A model generated the notes under the pieces. That model saw nothing but the letters and a program-made list of their open reading frames with translations, searched no databases and was not told the origin of the DNA. Positions 35,448 to 47,400 of a stretch of DNA of 64,000 nucleotides are shown here, one piece after another (positions within the stretch are counted from its first letter, which is position 1; each line of letters starts with the position of its first letter). The translations under genes and the position numbers were made by a program. The DNA is from Numida meleagris (taxonomy: Eukaryota; Chordata; Aves; Galliformes; Numididae). The DNA lies in assembly GCF_002078875.1 (NCBI RefSeq), contig NC_034412.1:77809907-77873906 (forward strand). The letters are read 5' to 3'.

Positions 35448-36095
35448 CTAGTGCATGTGGTTATTCCTCCCTGGGTGCAAGACTCTGTACTTGCTCTTGT
35501 TAAACCTCATCTGGTTCCTCTCTGCCCAACTCTCCAGACTGTCCAGGTCTTGCTGAATGGCAGCACAGCCTTCAGGTGTGTCAGTCATTATTCTCAGCTT
35601 TGTATCATCAGCAAACTTGCTGAGGGTGGACACATCTCCTCATCAAGGTCATTGATGAAGATGTTGAACAAGATCAGACCCACCTCTGACCCCTGAAGAA
35701 CAATGCTAAATACAAGCCTCCAACTGGACTCTGCTCCACCAGTCACAACCCTCTGAGCTCTGCCAGTTAGCCAGCTCTCAAACCACCTCATCGTCTGCTC
35801 ATCTATTCCACACTTCCTCAGCTTCATTATAAGGATGTTGTGGGAGACAGTATCAAATGCCTTGCTGAAATCAAGGTAGACTACAACCATTGCTCTCCCC
35901 CCATCCACCCAGTCAGTGATGACATCATAGAAGGCTACCAGGTTGGTTGAGCATGACCTCCGCCTGGTGAACCCATGCTGACTACTCCTGATAACCTTCT
36001 TCTCTTCCAATTGCCTGGAGATGGTGTCCAGAACAAGCTGATCCATCACCGTTCCAGGGACAGAGGTGAGGGCTGACTGGCCTGCGGTTTCCTGG
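35448..36095 (-). pseudogene. CR1 reverse transcriptase domain relic
   Basis: Starting at the truncation, the minus strand encodes RT motifs in order: QHGFTRRRSCSTNLVAF, then motif A YLDFSKAFDTVSH (catalytic Asp), LLTGRAQRV-like sequence, and the motif B region LQGSEVGLILFNIFINDL. After a frame change at about 35600 comes motif C FADDTKL (about 35604-35615) and [17 protein letters not shown] frameshift between motifs B and C, and missing endonuclease and ORF1, make it inactive. The frame at 35594-36184 starts upstream of the element in unrelated DNA; its first ~30 codons are not CR1. Confidence 0.85.
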
Positions 36096-38592
36096 ATAAA
36101 TGCATTTAAATATGCATTGTACCTGTAGTATTCAACTAGAGATAATCCAAAGTCAGAAGTGCCTTCAGTATGCATAGTTTGCATTTCAGATCATGAGCTT
36201 CAGCTCCTTTAATCTATATATACTTTTCCATTAACCTTCTTGCTAATATATGCGTAACCACTGAATCCATCTGGCTTGGAAGTATCTTGTCTCCTAATAG
36301 CTCATATCAGTTGTCTAGAGAACATAAAAGATTAAGGCAAGTATTTAATGAATGCAACCTTCATGAGCCAAAGAAAATGTACTTAATAGGACCTACTGAA
36401 TTTATTTTTCATGAATATGACATTAAACACAAAACTGCTCATGAAGAGTTTATGGTGTTTTTAGTATTATTATGGTGCTCATTAAAATGGACTAGGTAGT
36501 CAGTAGTCCTTTCTGAACATTTTATTTAAGACATTTGTGAGGTAGCACAGGTCAGCATTAAAACATTGGCAGCTGCCACATAGTCATCAGAGTTACTTCT
36601 TAGTTAAAAAGAAACAGAAGTATTTCAAAGAAACTGCATTGACTGTTGACTTCAGATTGTGTTCCGATTATTTTACCATTTTTGTCATGTACCACAGTTT
36701 ACAGTGCTTAGTATAACAGAAGGGATTTGCTTACACATTGCTCCTAGTATAAAGTCACTTTATATTAGATGGACTAGTAGACAAATGCTCTTAAAATCTC
36801 CCAGAGCGATATATTGTTATCGCTTTTTCTCAGTAATGAGAGCTAAAACAGGATGGAAGATTTATGAAGATAACAAGCATCACAACAGAGGGTAAATTTC
36901 TCTTATCGCACCCTCCATAATACTTAGCTTGTTTAGTTTAACCAATAGAAACAGAAATTAGCCTGTACCAACTAGGGAGAAAGGTCAGAATGAGAAATCC
37001 AGACATACCTGTGAAATAATACAGATGCTGGAGACAATCAGAGAATTTAGCAAGTACAAGGCAATGTAATAAAAATTATAATCCAATATAGTTCTTGTTA
37101 AATAATCTTTCATTATGTCTTCTTCTGAATCAGGAAAAAGACAGGGGAATGCAGGGAAATGCAGTTAATATTACAGTTAATATTTTACTAATTGATATTA
37201 AAGAGGAAAAGGATGTCTAATCAAGGTTTCCTCGTATGACTCCATCAAATGTTTTAGACATCAATTTAGGCAGCAAAAAACACATATAAAATCTATCCTT
37301 TCACTTCTTTTTCTCTCTCATTTACTCTACCTCCCTCCCTATCTTCATTTGTACTCTCCTGTGAATCTTGTAGTGTATTTTTTTAAAATGAAATCTTGAA
37401 TGACATTTTTTTATTGAAAGACATTCAAATGAAAGAAAAGAAAGAGGTAAAATAGCTAAAGATGCAAAGAAAGTGAACAATATTGAAACCTCAGAAGAGA
37501 ATTAACAGTGTGGACTGAGCAAACTCCTTCCAGGTTGAGAACAAAGTCATTGAGAATATCTGCTGGGAAAGTAAGCCCACAACAGGTAGAAATGCCAAAG
37601 TTTCACAACCAAATTGTAAGAAATATCTTTATTTGTTTTAATTTTTGATCTTCATTTTTAACACTTCATGTGATTGCCCTTTGCCCTCTTTCTTCTTCAA
37701 TATCTAGAATTTAAAGTAGTCTAAACTCATTGCAATTTTTAAATTATTGTCTGGGAGGAGTTGTCTACTGAAGATACTAAACCATTTCGATACATAACAC
37801 TCTAGAAAAATTCGGTAGTTAAATGGTCAGTAAATGCTCAAGAATGAGTACTGGTATATTATAGATACCAAGGTGATACTGATCTTAATTTTTTTTTTTA
37901 CCTGTACCGAAACAAATATTTGTTTAGTGCACAGTGGCCTGCTTTGAAATAGATTTCCCCAAAATCACACTGCCTTATAACAGCTGTGTACATGATTAAT
38001 TTAGAAAGGAAGATACTCATGCAATCACATACAAAAGAGTCAACAATCTTCAAAGTAGGCCAATAACTCAACCAGTAGTACTGGCATATTTATGAGCACT
38101 TTTCTTTCTCCAGAAGCCTATAATTATTACTATTATTATTGCTGCTCTTGTTATTTTACATTAAAATATGTACTGCTAGAATGCCATAATTATAAAAGAA
38201 ATCTCTTCTATATATCTCTCTGAATTAAAGGTTGTGGGTTTTTTTCTTGTTTAATTTATACTTTTAAACTTTTTTATAAACACTATCTACTAATTAGCTG
38301 AATGACTGTTTATTTGTTAAAGTCCCCTTAATGATTTTGGATAATTGTTGGTTAAGTCATTGCATAGCAGAATATATTAATTTCTACCTTCTTCATTGTA
38401 CTAGTAGGTTGGAAAAACCGTGAACGCAATTCACTTACAAATGGACATCTTAGGTAATGAATGAGACACATTGCAAAAGCAATCAATGAATCAAAAACTT
38501 GCATTGTAAAAATTGACTGCTTTATAAGGATTCCTTCACACATTAATAATTATATTCCTTTTTTGGATAAAATATGAAATTAAGAATAAGCT

Positions 38593-38660
38593 AGAGGCAA
38601 AGGAAAGGGGGAGGGGAAAGACAAAAGGGGGAAGATGGGTAAGGGGGAAAGGAAAACAAG
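38593..38660. repeat. Purine-rich tract
   Basis: AG-rich run with G4-G5 blocks (such as AAGGGGGAGGGG), interrupted by few pyrimidines. Confidence 0.7.
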
Positions 38661-39726
38661 TAATATTTTTCAGAAAATGACCTTTTTTTTATTCACAATC
38701 AGAATAAAGACAAAGACAAAAACATTCCCAAAGAATGATGCAGTCAGCCAATGGCTGCATTCTTTTGTTGCAATGACAAGCTTCAGTAGCTACCCATTTC
38801 TGTAGTAGAGACTAAATATATATCACAAATAATACAGTCCTTTACCTAGCACCCCCCTCTGGAGAAAAAATATAGGGGAGATGGATTGTGGGTGGAGAGA
38901 GAAATAAAAACAGAAGAACAGAAAGGAATAATACAGTCATTAGACTTTTTTTGCAATGTTTCTTTCCTTCTTAATAGTAAATTGGTCATGAATTATTAAA
39001 ACTGGTCATTCCTTTGTTTATTCATGAATCAGGTTCCATACACCCATATACTCTCTAGCATCTCCAGAGCTGCTAAACTGACAACTGATTCCAATACTTA
39101 ACAAAAGAACACTGCATGTTTTCTGTCCTATACTTTTAATTAATAAAGTTAACATATCATGTGTTGAGCCAGTTCCAACAGGAGATTTATTCTGTTTCAT
39201 TTATTTCTATTGTTGTTTGGGGGGTCTTTCTGCTGTTGCTGCCATTGCTTTTGTTCATTTGTTTTCTCAGTGGTTTCTTAACTAACCATTAAACTTTAAT
39301 CAATATTCATATACAAGTCTTCAATAAAAAACACATTTAATGAATGAATAATTTTCTAAAAATAATTTGGAGTTTATACAGGTTGACAAACAGCAAAATA
39401 TCACTTCAATAATGATATTTTTGGAGCATTAAATTCTGAAAAAATTCTTATTCAATAGGCTCCATAGTAAATGAATATAAATATGTTGATGTAATTTGTT
39501 CAAGCAGTGTTGAAAGTCCAAACTTCTCAAAGGAAAATAAAGAATTACTTACTTACTCAGCACTGTAGTCTTTGGTAAGAATATTTCCATTCATAGAAAA
39601 ACATAACTTCATAGTTTAGACCTTATTTTCAGAAATTATATGAGTTTATTTCATCTGTTCAGTGACCTCTAAATAAAGTATTATATTTGTCCTCTCAAAA
39701 GTAATGACTCTTCATCTAACAAGGCC

Positions 39727-39768
39727 TTTTATTTTATTTTATTTTATTTATTTTATTTTATTTTATTT
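39727..39768. repeat. (TTTTA)n microsatellite
   Basis: About eight units, with one TTTA unit in the middle. Confidence 0.9.
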
Positions 39769-40445
39769 CACTAAAGATGAGGAAAATCCCATTTACCTTG
39801 GTACTTATGAAAGTACAGAGACAGCTATTCAATTTTGCCAAATAAATTGCCATGCGAAGTTTCTGAAACAATTATAACTAATAACTGAACATTAATAAAT
39901 ATTATGCAATATTAGAAGTCTAATAAGAAAAGAAACTGCTGCCTACTCAGAGAGCAAAATAAAATACAATTTTGAAAAAAGATCTAAATCTATCAAGAGG
40001 AACAGTTGTTAAGAGGGGACTTCAACCTTACTAAGTTTGACAGATTTATCCACTGCTATCATTTTTTTATTGGTGGTCAAATATGCTGAGTGCTCTAGAA
40101 AAGCATTTGATGTGACAGACATGATAGATGATGAAGAGTTATTTGGCAGAAAGTGGGCTGAGAAATGTTGAGAATGATTGATTACTAAGATTTCAAAAGT
40201 TTTTTTGCAACTTTAGGGACTTGTTCATAAATTTTCAAGGTAAATAGTGGTAGGAAATGATGAGGAGAATGTCTGATTAAGAGTGTCTTACCCTAGATTT
40301 TCTAAATAAATTTCACCTTAGTCTGTAACCTTATTCTATATAAATTTTGTATTTCAACATTAAATTCTATTTCTATCAAACTTGCTAAAAGGTTACAGTT
40401 TATTCTGTTTCACTTGAAATTCACTATTTTAAAAATAAAATGTAT

Positions 40446-40515
40446 CTTCTTTCTTGCTTGCTTTCTTCTCTTCTTCCTTCCGTTCATTCTCTATCTCTCC
40501 CTTCCTCCCTCTTTT
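40446..40515. repeat. Pyrimidine-rich tract
   Basis: CT-rich low-complexity run (CTTC, CTTG and CCTC units), non-uniform. Confidence 0.75.
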
Positions 40516-42809
40516 AATAAGGTATTTAATTATCTGATAAGCATGTGTAGAATACAAAGGAAGGGAGAAACAAAAAACTGTCTACATAATAAAATGGTGT
40601 TAATGACACCATAACTGATGCTTCTTTCCTATTTCTTGAGAGAAATCAATAATTAAGGAGCAACTTACAGGTCACTATCAGCATCAGACAAGAGCTAATC
40701 AGAAGTGAAATTGGAATAGTTAAAATAAAACTAAATACTCTAGTATTCTATCAGAATAGTAAAAGAACAATTATTTTCTTCCTTGTGGAATAAATAGAAT
40801 ACATAATAAGCACTTGCAGCACTACATGGAATCGATTTGACTGGAGAACAAATACGTTTACAAATACACTTGTGGCTTTGGCTTCAGCTTAATTAAGAGG
40901 TGTTCTCATTACTTGTGGAATATGCTTACTATTCTGTAAATGTCTAGACACTCTAATGCATGTATATTAAGCTGGAACTTCATGGAAGAAATTATAGTAA
41001 TGCTGACTATAGGATTGGTAGTCATAAATAGGCATATAAAATAACCAATGAATACTGGTGAGTCCAAAATACGCAAAAGCAAGACCTCATCAGCAGGAAA
41101 ACAACATAAGTGTATTACCCTCTAATACATCCATATTTGATTTTAACAAATTAATAAAGAGTAATACTTTTCCATATTTCTATAGTGACCTCTGATGAAG
41201 AAACTCATAATCTCATACCACTTAGCATGCACTAAGACCTCACTGTTAAAACATTTCGGGATGTGGTTATTTTTAGCTTACACAACAGCTTATTCTCAAA
41301 GTTTTGCTCAACCCTTGCTCTGAGCTGGCCAAAACTGTTAGGACATAATAGTTTGCTGCAAAACTGAATAATTCCCCAGCTGAGATTTCAAGGGATTTTA
41401 GTCTATGCTTGGCACTGTACTACTAGTACTATTAAAGATTCAAATGGAAAATTTGGGAAAAATCAACATAAATGGGCTCCAGGTGAAATGCACTAAAGCA
41501 AGTGAAATGGACTAAAAATGATAAATAATACTAGCACACCTTTTTAACTGTTGCAGATATTTATGTAAATATGGATGCTTATTTTCTTGATTCTACAGAA
41601 TGTTTACTCTTAAATTTTATGGAATGGATTTCTGAGAAAATTTATTTTTGTGTGGATAAGAACTAATATATATATAATAAATTTCAAAACAGGCAAAGAC
41701 TATAAAAATAAAATTAAATTTCACTTTCTTTAATAGCTGAAACAGCATGCTCTAATTAGAAACAGTTTAGCAAATAATTTACCATGAATTTAAAATTGTC
41801 TTTATGGTTGATAATATTAATTATGAGAAAGTGTCTACATTAGGAAAATTAAAAACAAAATATAAATGCCATTGGTGTTCTATGTTATTTTATTTCTATT
41901 AGTTTTCACTCAGCCAAACAGCATATAAATAGTTTCAGTGTTGTAGAGTGTTTTAGCGATTATTGTTTCAATGTTTCTTTTTCTTCCAATTTTGAAAACT
42001 TGTTTTTACTGAACTGATTTTTCTGTGTGATTTTTATGAATCTAAAATCCAAAACTTTGAAAAAATTTTAATGGTTATGACATATTCTTATCAGTAAAAA
42101 CCCTAGATAACAGCTCAATTATATTAAAATTTTAAAAACTTCCTCCTTATACACTGTTTTTGCAAATTCTGGATAGACTTTCACCCTTTAAATATTTTTG
42201 CAATGTCATGTATTTTGTTACCCATGAAGGCAAAAACACTATTTAGATCACTCTTTTTGCGCTTTCATAGAACAAATCTTGTGACTTGACAATTTCCATC
42301 AATCTGGCCTAGCTTTCACAAATACATTTGTAGAATTTGCAAAGATTGTGACAAAATTAAGTCACTATCCAAAACAAGAAACATGCAATAACTGAAGGGA
42401 AAAATTTGTACATTAATTCAGAAAAGATTAGATGAAACTCAGAGGGACTGTATGAAAGTCTAGTGCAAGCCATATACAAATTCTACAGTGAAATATAAAA
42501 TAATATTTTCTTCTTGCAATTGAAATAGATATAAACAAAATCCAAGATTACATAAATAAAGACCAACTATTGATTTATATCTTTTTCACTGAAGTTTAGT
42601 TTTAACAGATGCCAGACACAAAATTTAGTCACCAGCTATTAGACTGCTGAAAAATTAGTTGAAATGGAAAGTTCATTATTGGAATACATATGACAGGATG
42701 AGACTAATGATATTTTGAAACAAACAAAAAAAACTTGTCTAAAATTCAAAGAAGCAATTTATTAGGTATTAATAAGAATAAAGAACTAACCTATAAAGTG
42801 ATAATGAAC

Positions 42810-43320
42810 CGTCATGGTTTTATGATTTTCGGTTATTGGTATTCCACATCATAACATCATGTAGGGTATGTACCTGGTTCTCAGAAGAGAAGGACTACTA
42901 CATTCCCCAGGGGAATTTGTTCCTCTGTTACCGTTTCCGGCCAGAGGGAAAGATCAAAACTCGAGTATCACAAGACCTTGTGTTCTTTCCGCCTGTCTCT
43001 TGTCCAGGCAGCATCACGCTCCCCAGCCGTCTTATCATCGGTATTAGAGTAAGGCCTATCTTGATTTTTGGACATTCTCTCTCATTGTATTGGATTTATT
43101 AGCTTAAATTGTAATTATATTGTATTATAGTGTGTTATTTTGCATTCTGATATTTTATTTAATAAATTAGTTTGTTTCTCCTCAGATTGTTGCAGCTGTT
43201 TTTGCTCTCAGGCCCATCCCCGTACCCTTTTTTCCTTTTCCCTTTTCCGGGGCGTGGGTCCATGGAATGGAGGACCTCATTCGTCACGGAACCAGGCCAA
43301 ATGCCCGTAAACCACTGACA
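42810..43320 (+). mobile_element. Solo LTR (TGTCA...TGACA family)
   Basis: Full-length copy of 511 bp; the first base is C where other copies have T. It ends CCACTGACA. It has a canonical AATAAA at 43161-43166 where the 14584 copy has AGTAAA. The 3' part contains a divergent segment with GGGGCGTGGGTCCATGG. The outer flanks TGAAC and CAAAC agree at three of five positions and both mismatches are transitions, so a decayed 5-bp duplication is possible but unproven. Confidence 0.85.
43161..43166 (+). terminator. LTR poly(A) signal
   Basis: AATAAA within the conserved block TATTTTATTTAATAAATTAG, followed by a TTTGTTTCTCC stretch. It would mark the R/U5 region of the LTR. Confidence 0.55.
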
Positions 43321-44056
43321 CAAACTTATTTATTATCTCTGCTGATAAAACTAACTAAACGTATGTTTTCTCATGCACAGTTCAGTTATTCATTTTTTAA
43401 TATCTTTCCATTAGATAGCTTTTATTTAAAAATGGGAAACGTTCTTTGATAGCTAATTTCTCTCAAAGTTTTTCAGATTTTTATTTTAATTTGTCCATAA
43501 TATTTCCCTGAAAGGTTGTTCCTGCCTATAGTAAAATTTCATGCAGTGTATGCATCCAACATTTTGACCAATGGGATAGATGTACAACAAAAATACTGTG
43601 AAAGAGTTCTTGGGATTTTCAGACATATGACAGCCTTCTAGCTCCAAGCTTTACTTTTTCCTGGTAAGAATACTCTTTGTCAATAGATGAGGAAAAAGGA
43701 TAGAGAGTAATTAATGACACAGTCCTCAAATAAACTATAATCTATCTATCTTACGTTTCATCTATGTCATAACTATGCCTAATAACTAATTTTCTCCAGC
43801 TCTGGAAAATACATGCATTTTCAAAAGGAAAACTGAGCTGTATAGAGACATGTTTAGGAAGACAGTTATAATTAAGTAAACATTGAAAATGTACACCTCT
43901 AAAAATCCTGTTCAGCTAGCATTAAACAGCAGAGGTAACTAAGTTTTAAAGAGAACTGTGATTTCTAATTTCCTTCTATAATCTGGAAAGAGATTAGTAG
44001 TTCACCACCTAGGTGCTCTTGGGACTGAACTCTACTACGGACCCCTGAACTGTGTA
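43321..44056. other. Non-coding sequence
   Basis: Nothing recognised. Confidence 0.5.
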
Positions 44057-44455
44057 GGTCATTCTGAAAGTAATGCCTCCTATTTATTTCCATGTTAAAT
44101 ACAACAGGTACAAAGAGCACAGTAACACCATTTGATAGAGCAAATTCTCAGCTACAAAACACTATTTTAACAAAGTCACCACCATTAGCTACGCATTTTC
44201 ACCAGTGATAAACAAGAGCCTACATGCTTCTCACATAAAAATCTGCACCAGTGGAGGTGACCCATTGTCACTGCCACCACTGCTGAAATGCACCATCCAC
44301 CCTTCATGCCCTTCTGCTGTCATCTGTCACACAGTGACAAAATTAAATGAACTATTGGTGGGAAGATTCAAACTCTTCTGTCAAACCACCAGTATCCACT
44401 TCTGACATCATGGGCCAACAAAGTAAAATAGGAGGCATTACTTTCAGAGCAGTCC
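44057..44455 (-). mobile_element. Galluhop-type mariner with internal deletion
   Basis: Both ends carry the TIR core CTGAAAGTAATGCCTCCTATTT as a perfect inverted pair, the best preserved in the window. TA precedes the left end. It matches 9494-10051 in the opposite orientation but lacks about 150 bp in the middle. A 66-codon plus-strand frame (44205-44405), MINKSLHASHIKICTSGGD, parallels the minus-strand frame of the 32811 copy. Confidence 0.75.
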
Positions 44456-47400
44456 TCATACTTTTAACATGGAACATTGCCTAACTACATTAGTGTTTTT
44501 CTCTCCCTTAACAGAAACTGATATATGACTTTGATGGGAGTAATTTTAAGACAGGTTCTTAACATACTATTTGACTGGAATTTGGAGCTTAACTGTCACA
44601 AGCAAGCATCTGTATTCTTAGTTAATGAGTTGTGTTTCACTATCCTACTTCTTTTTCTCTCTTTATTGTTAAACTGCTATTAAATTATTTCAGGTTTTCA
44701 ACAGAAGGGTGTTCTGATTTCAGATAATTCCATACTCTGTTGAGGAACTAACTCATCTGGGTATTAGGGACCTAGGATTCTCTTGATTTGAAGCGTAACT
44801 GGCATTGAATACATGCTACTAACACAAAAAATATGATGAGAAGAGATGGTGTCAGTTGCAAAAGGCAATGCAGATGCATGGGCCTGGAAAACAGGTATTT
44901 TGGAAGCCGTCACTATAGCTTCGGCTTTCATTTTGAAATCTAAGCAGATAGGAACAGGTTGTTGTGAGGTGTATTTTACTAGAAAGAGAAGCAGAGACTT
45001 TTTTTGCCGTCCAAAAATTCAAAACTTGATCTTCAAACTGACATAAGGTTTAAAATACGCTGTTAAATTTGCATTCTTTTGTTCAGCTTCCAAGTCACCA
45101 AGCCAGACTAATTTAAAAGCAAAGACCAATTAAGGTATGAATAAGATGATGCTGATTGGCAAATTACAGAATGCTGGCAAGTATTCTGAAAAATGAAAAT
45201 GAATAAAATGGCTAGTTCATCTCCCTAATGATGCGGAAACAAAATGAGTAGGGAAAATAATATGATCTAGTCCTGGAACATAAGAGTTATGTCCCAGTCA
45301 AGCAGTTCAGAAAGACTAAGGCAAAAGGAGAGAAAGGAAGCATATGTTCTTTGTAAAAATACCTCAGTCTATCCACTGTGCAAATTTTCAAGCAGACAAG
45401 TGCACTGAGACTTTAAAAGAAGACTGAGGACCCCTTCTCCAGCACCAGTAGGACCAGTGCTGGAATTTGGACCAGTGATCTCTTTGTCTGTCAGGAAGCT
45501 TCACAAATTTTCTTTTAAAGAATATTTGTCTTCAGGGAAATACACTGCATAGACAAAGGATTGCAAAGTAATGTTTTTTATGTTAGTAAACGAAATTGCT
45601 CATATTTATACTGTAGAGACTATGTGGGTGTTGGATCAATAGTTCATTTATGGTGCACATCACTAACCTTCAACTGTTCTTGAAATAAACTGTAAGTGAA
45701 CTGCTCTTGAAGTTCCTTGAAAAATGCTCTATAAATGTTTTTTTCTTTCCAGATTTAATTTCTTACGCAGTAGCTATTTTAATTGTGTGTAGATTGAAAG
45801 CTGAAGAACACAGTAAACGGTCTTCAGATTTTAGATTAGGCAAATGGCAACTCTCTGTGTGCCAGGGCACATGATTAGATAAAAGAGCTTGATATAAATG
45901 TGTATACTTAAAAGTAAGCTACATAGGACATGCAACTAATGAAGGACAAAATGTAAGGCATTAGCAATACTAAATGATCTGTTTATCATTTACAATAAAT
46001 TATCTTTTTTTTTCCTATTAAAAAAAGTGGTATCACAACGTAAGTATAAGCCTCCTTTCTCAAAATGAAAATGTTAACTCACTAGGTTGTTTTTGACAGT
46101 ATTACTATAAATGGTGGAAATACCATGGAAGGGAATAATACAGTAAGACTACGTGTTATGCAAATTATGTTCCACTCACCCATTTCTTGAATAAGTATCA
46201 CTGCGGTTAAATCATACAAAAAAATTAACTACTAAAGTAATTGACCTTCTTTTTATAAGATTCTATACAATTTCATTACTGTATTGACTATGTAGCTGAA
46301 AAAAAAAATCCTAATTTGGCTAAGTAAAACAGAAAGTGCCTACAAGTAAATTGATATTTGAAACTGGAGAATATGTTTCATCTAATTATATTAATGAACT
46401 ATACTACTGAGTTTTGTTTAGTAAGAAAAAACCCTTGTGACCTTTTGATTTAGTGCAGAGAAGAACATATTATATCTGGGTCTTTTTACAATATTCTTTT
46501 ACGTTCAGCAAAATCAAAAAAATTTACAGCACTTGGTTGAAGTGAAAAAGTAATGGAACAATAAAAATTTGTAAATTAGTTGATGTGATAGTTATGTACA
46601 ATGCTTGTGAAGCTCTGTCTTTACTGTTGTATTTGTTGTATTAAATGTAAATTGCAAGAAGAAACAATTGCAGTCTGACATTTTCCTTGAAAAATATTTA
46701 TGAATGACTTGTCTATTAATATTTGGAAAGAATTTTGCAGTACATGAGAGAATACAGATATTTTCCACATTAAGTGAAATAGGTTTTGTGTGCGTGTGTG
46801 TGCGTAATGAATTATGCTTGTTTATATTAGTGAATATTTTTCACTCTGTTCATTTGAGGTAATACTTAACATCATAGATTCTACATATTAGAAGAGTTTT
46901 CTGTAATACATAAATATAGTCTCATGAGGAAAAAATAAAACTAAACAAATAGAATTTAAAAAATCTAAAACATGCTGATCATCTGAATTCTATTCAGACA
47001 GAAATATGAGGGTATTCATGTGAAATAAAAGTGATCATATTCCATGTTTTTATATGATTTAAGAATATGATCTTCTAAGAAACTGTTCCATAATAAAACC
47101 AGTTTCTGTGAGAGGGCATTTTGCTTAGAGAAATAGTTTTCTTATCTCCATAACATGGCATACTATAGAGTGGACACTCAGAAAACTGAAGAATCCAAAG
47201 ATATTCATAGGTGTAATATCAGCATATTAAATTTCTGAGTATCACAAAAGCAAAGGAGCACTAGTAAATGTGTCATAATCAATGAGATCTTCTGTTTTCT
47301 CTTTGTATCCTCTCTATTTCTGAGTCACATTTTTTTTTTTTCTGAAATCAAACTAAGCCTGTGACCTATTCTTTCCTAGCATGCACAGAGTATCTCCTTG

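Larger units (their letters stand above)
34722..36095 (-). mobile_element. CR1 LINE, ~1.37 kb with RT domain
   Basis: The 3' tail region (TCACAGAGTCACAGAATTGT) is at the left, followed by GGGGCTGGAAGGGACCTCC. On the minus strand from 36095 downward it encodes the RT core and the C-terminus. It is 5'-truncated close to 36095, after ACTGGCCTGCGGTTTCCTGG on the plus strand. It is the longest single CR1 in the window. Confidence 0.95.
36096..42809. other. Long AT-rich non-coding stretch
   Basis: No gene and no confident transposon. It contains a purine tract (38593-38660), a (TTTTA)n tract (39727-39768) and a pyrimidine tract (40446-40515). GGGGACTTCAACCTT near 40016 recalls a LINE endonuclease motif but stands alone. 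Confidence 0.45.

Noticed and set aside
39990..40170. LINE endonuclease fragment suggested by Gly-Asp-Phe-Asn-Leu near 40016
   Set aside because: A five-residue match alone in AT-rich sequence; no other block of ORF2 follows in order.
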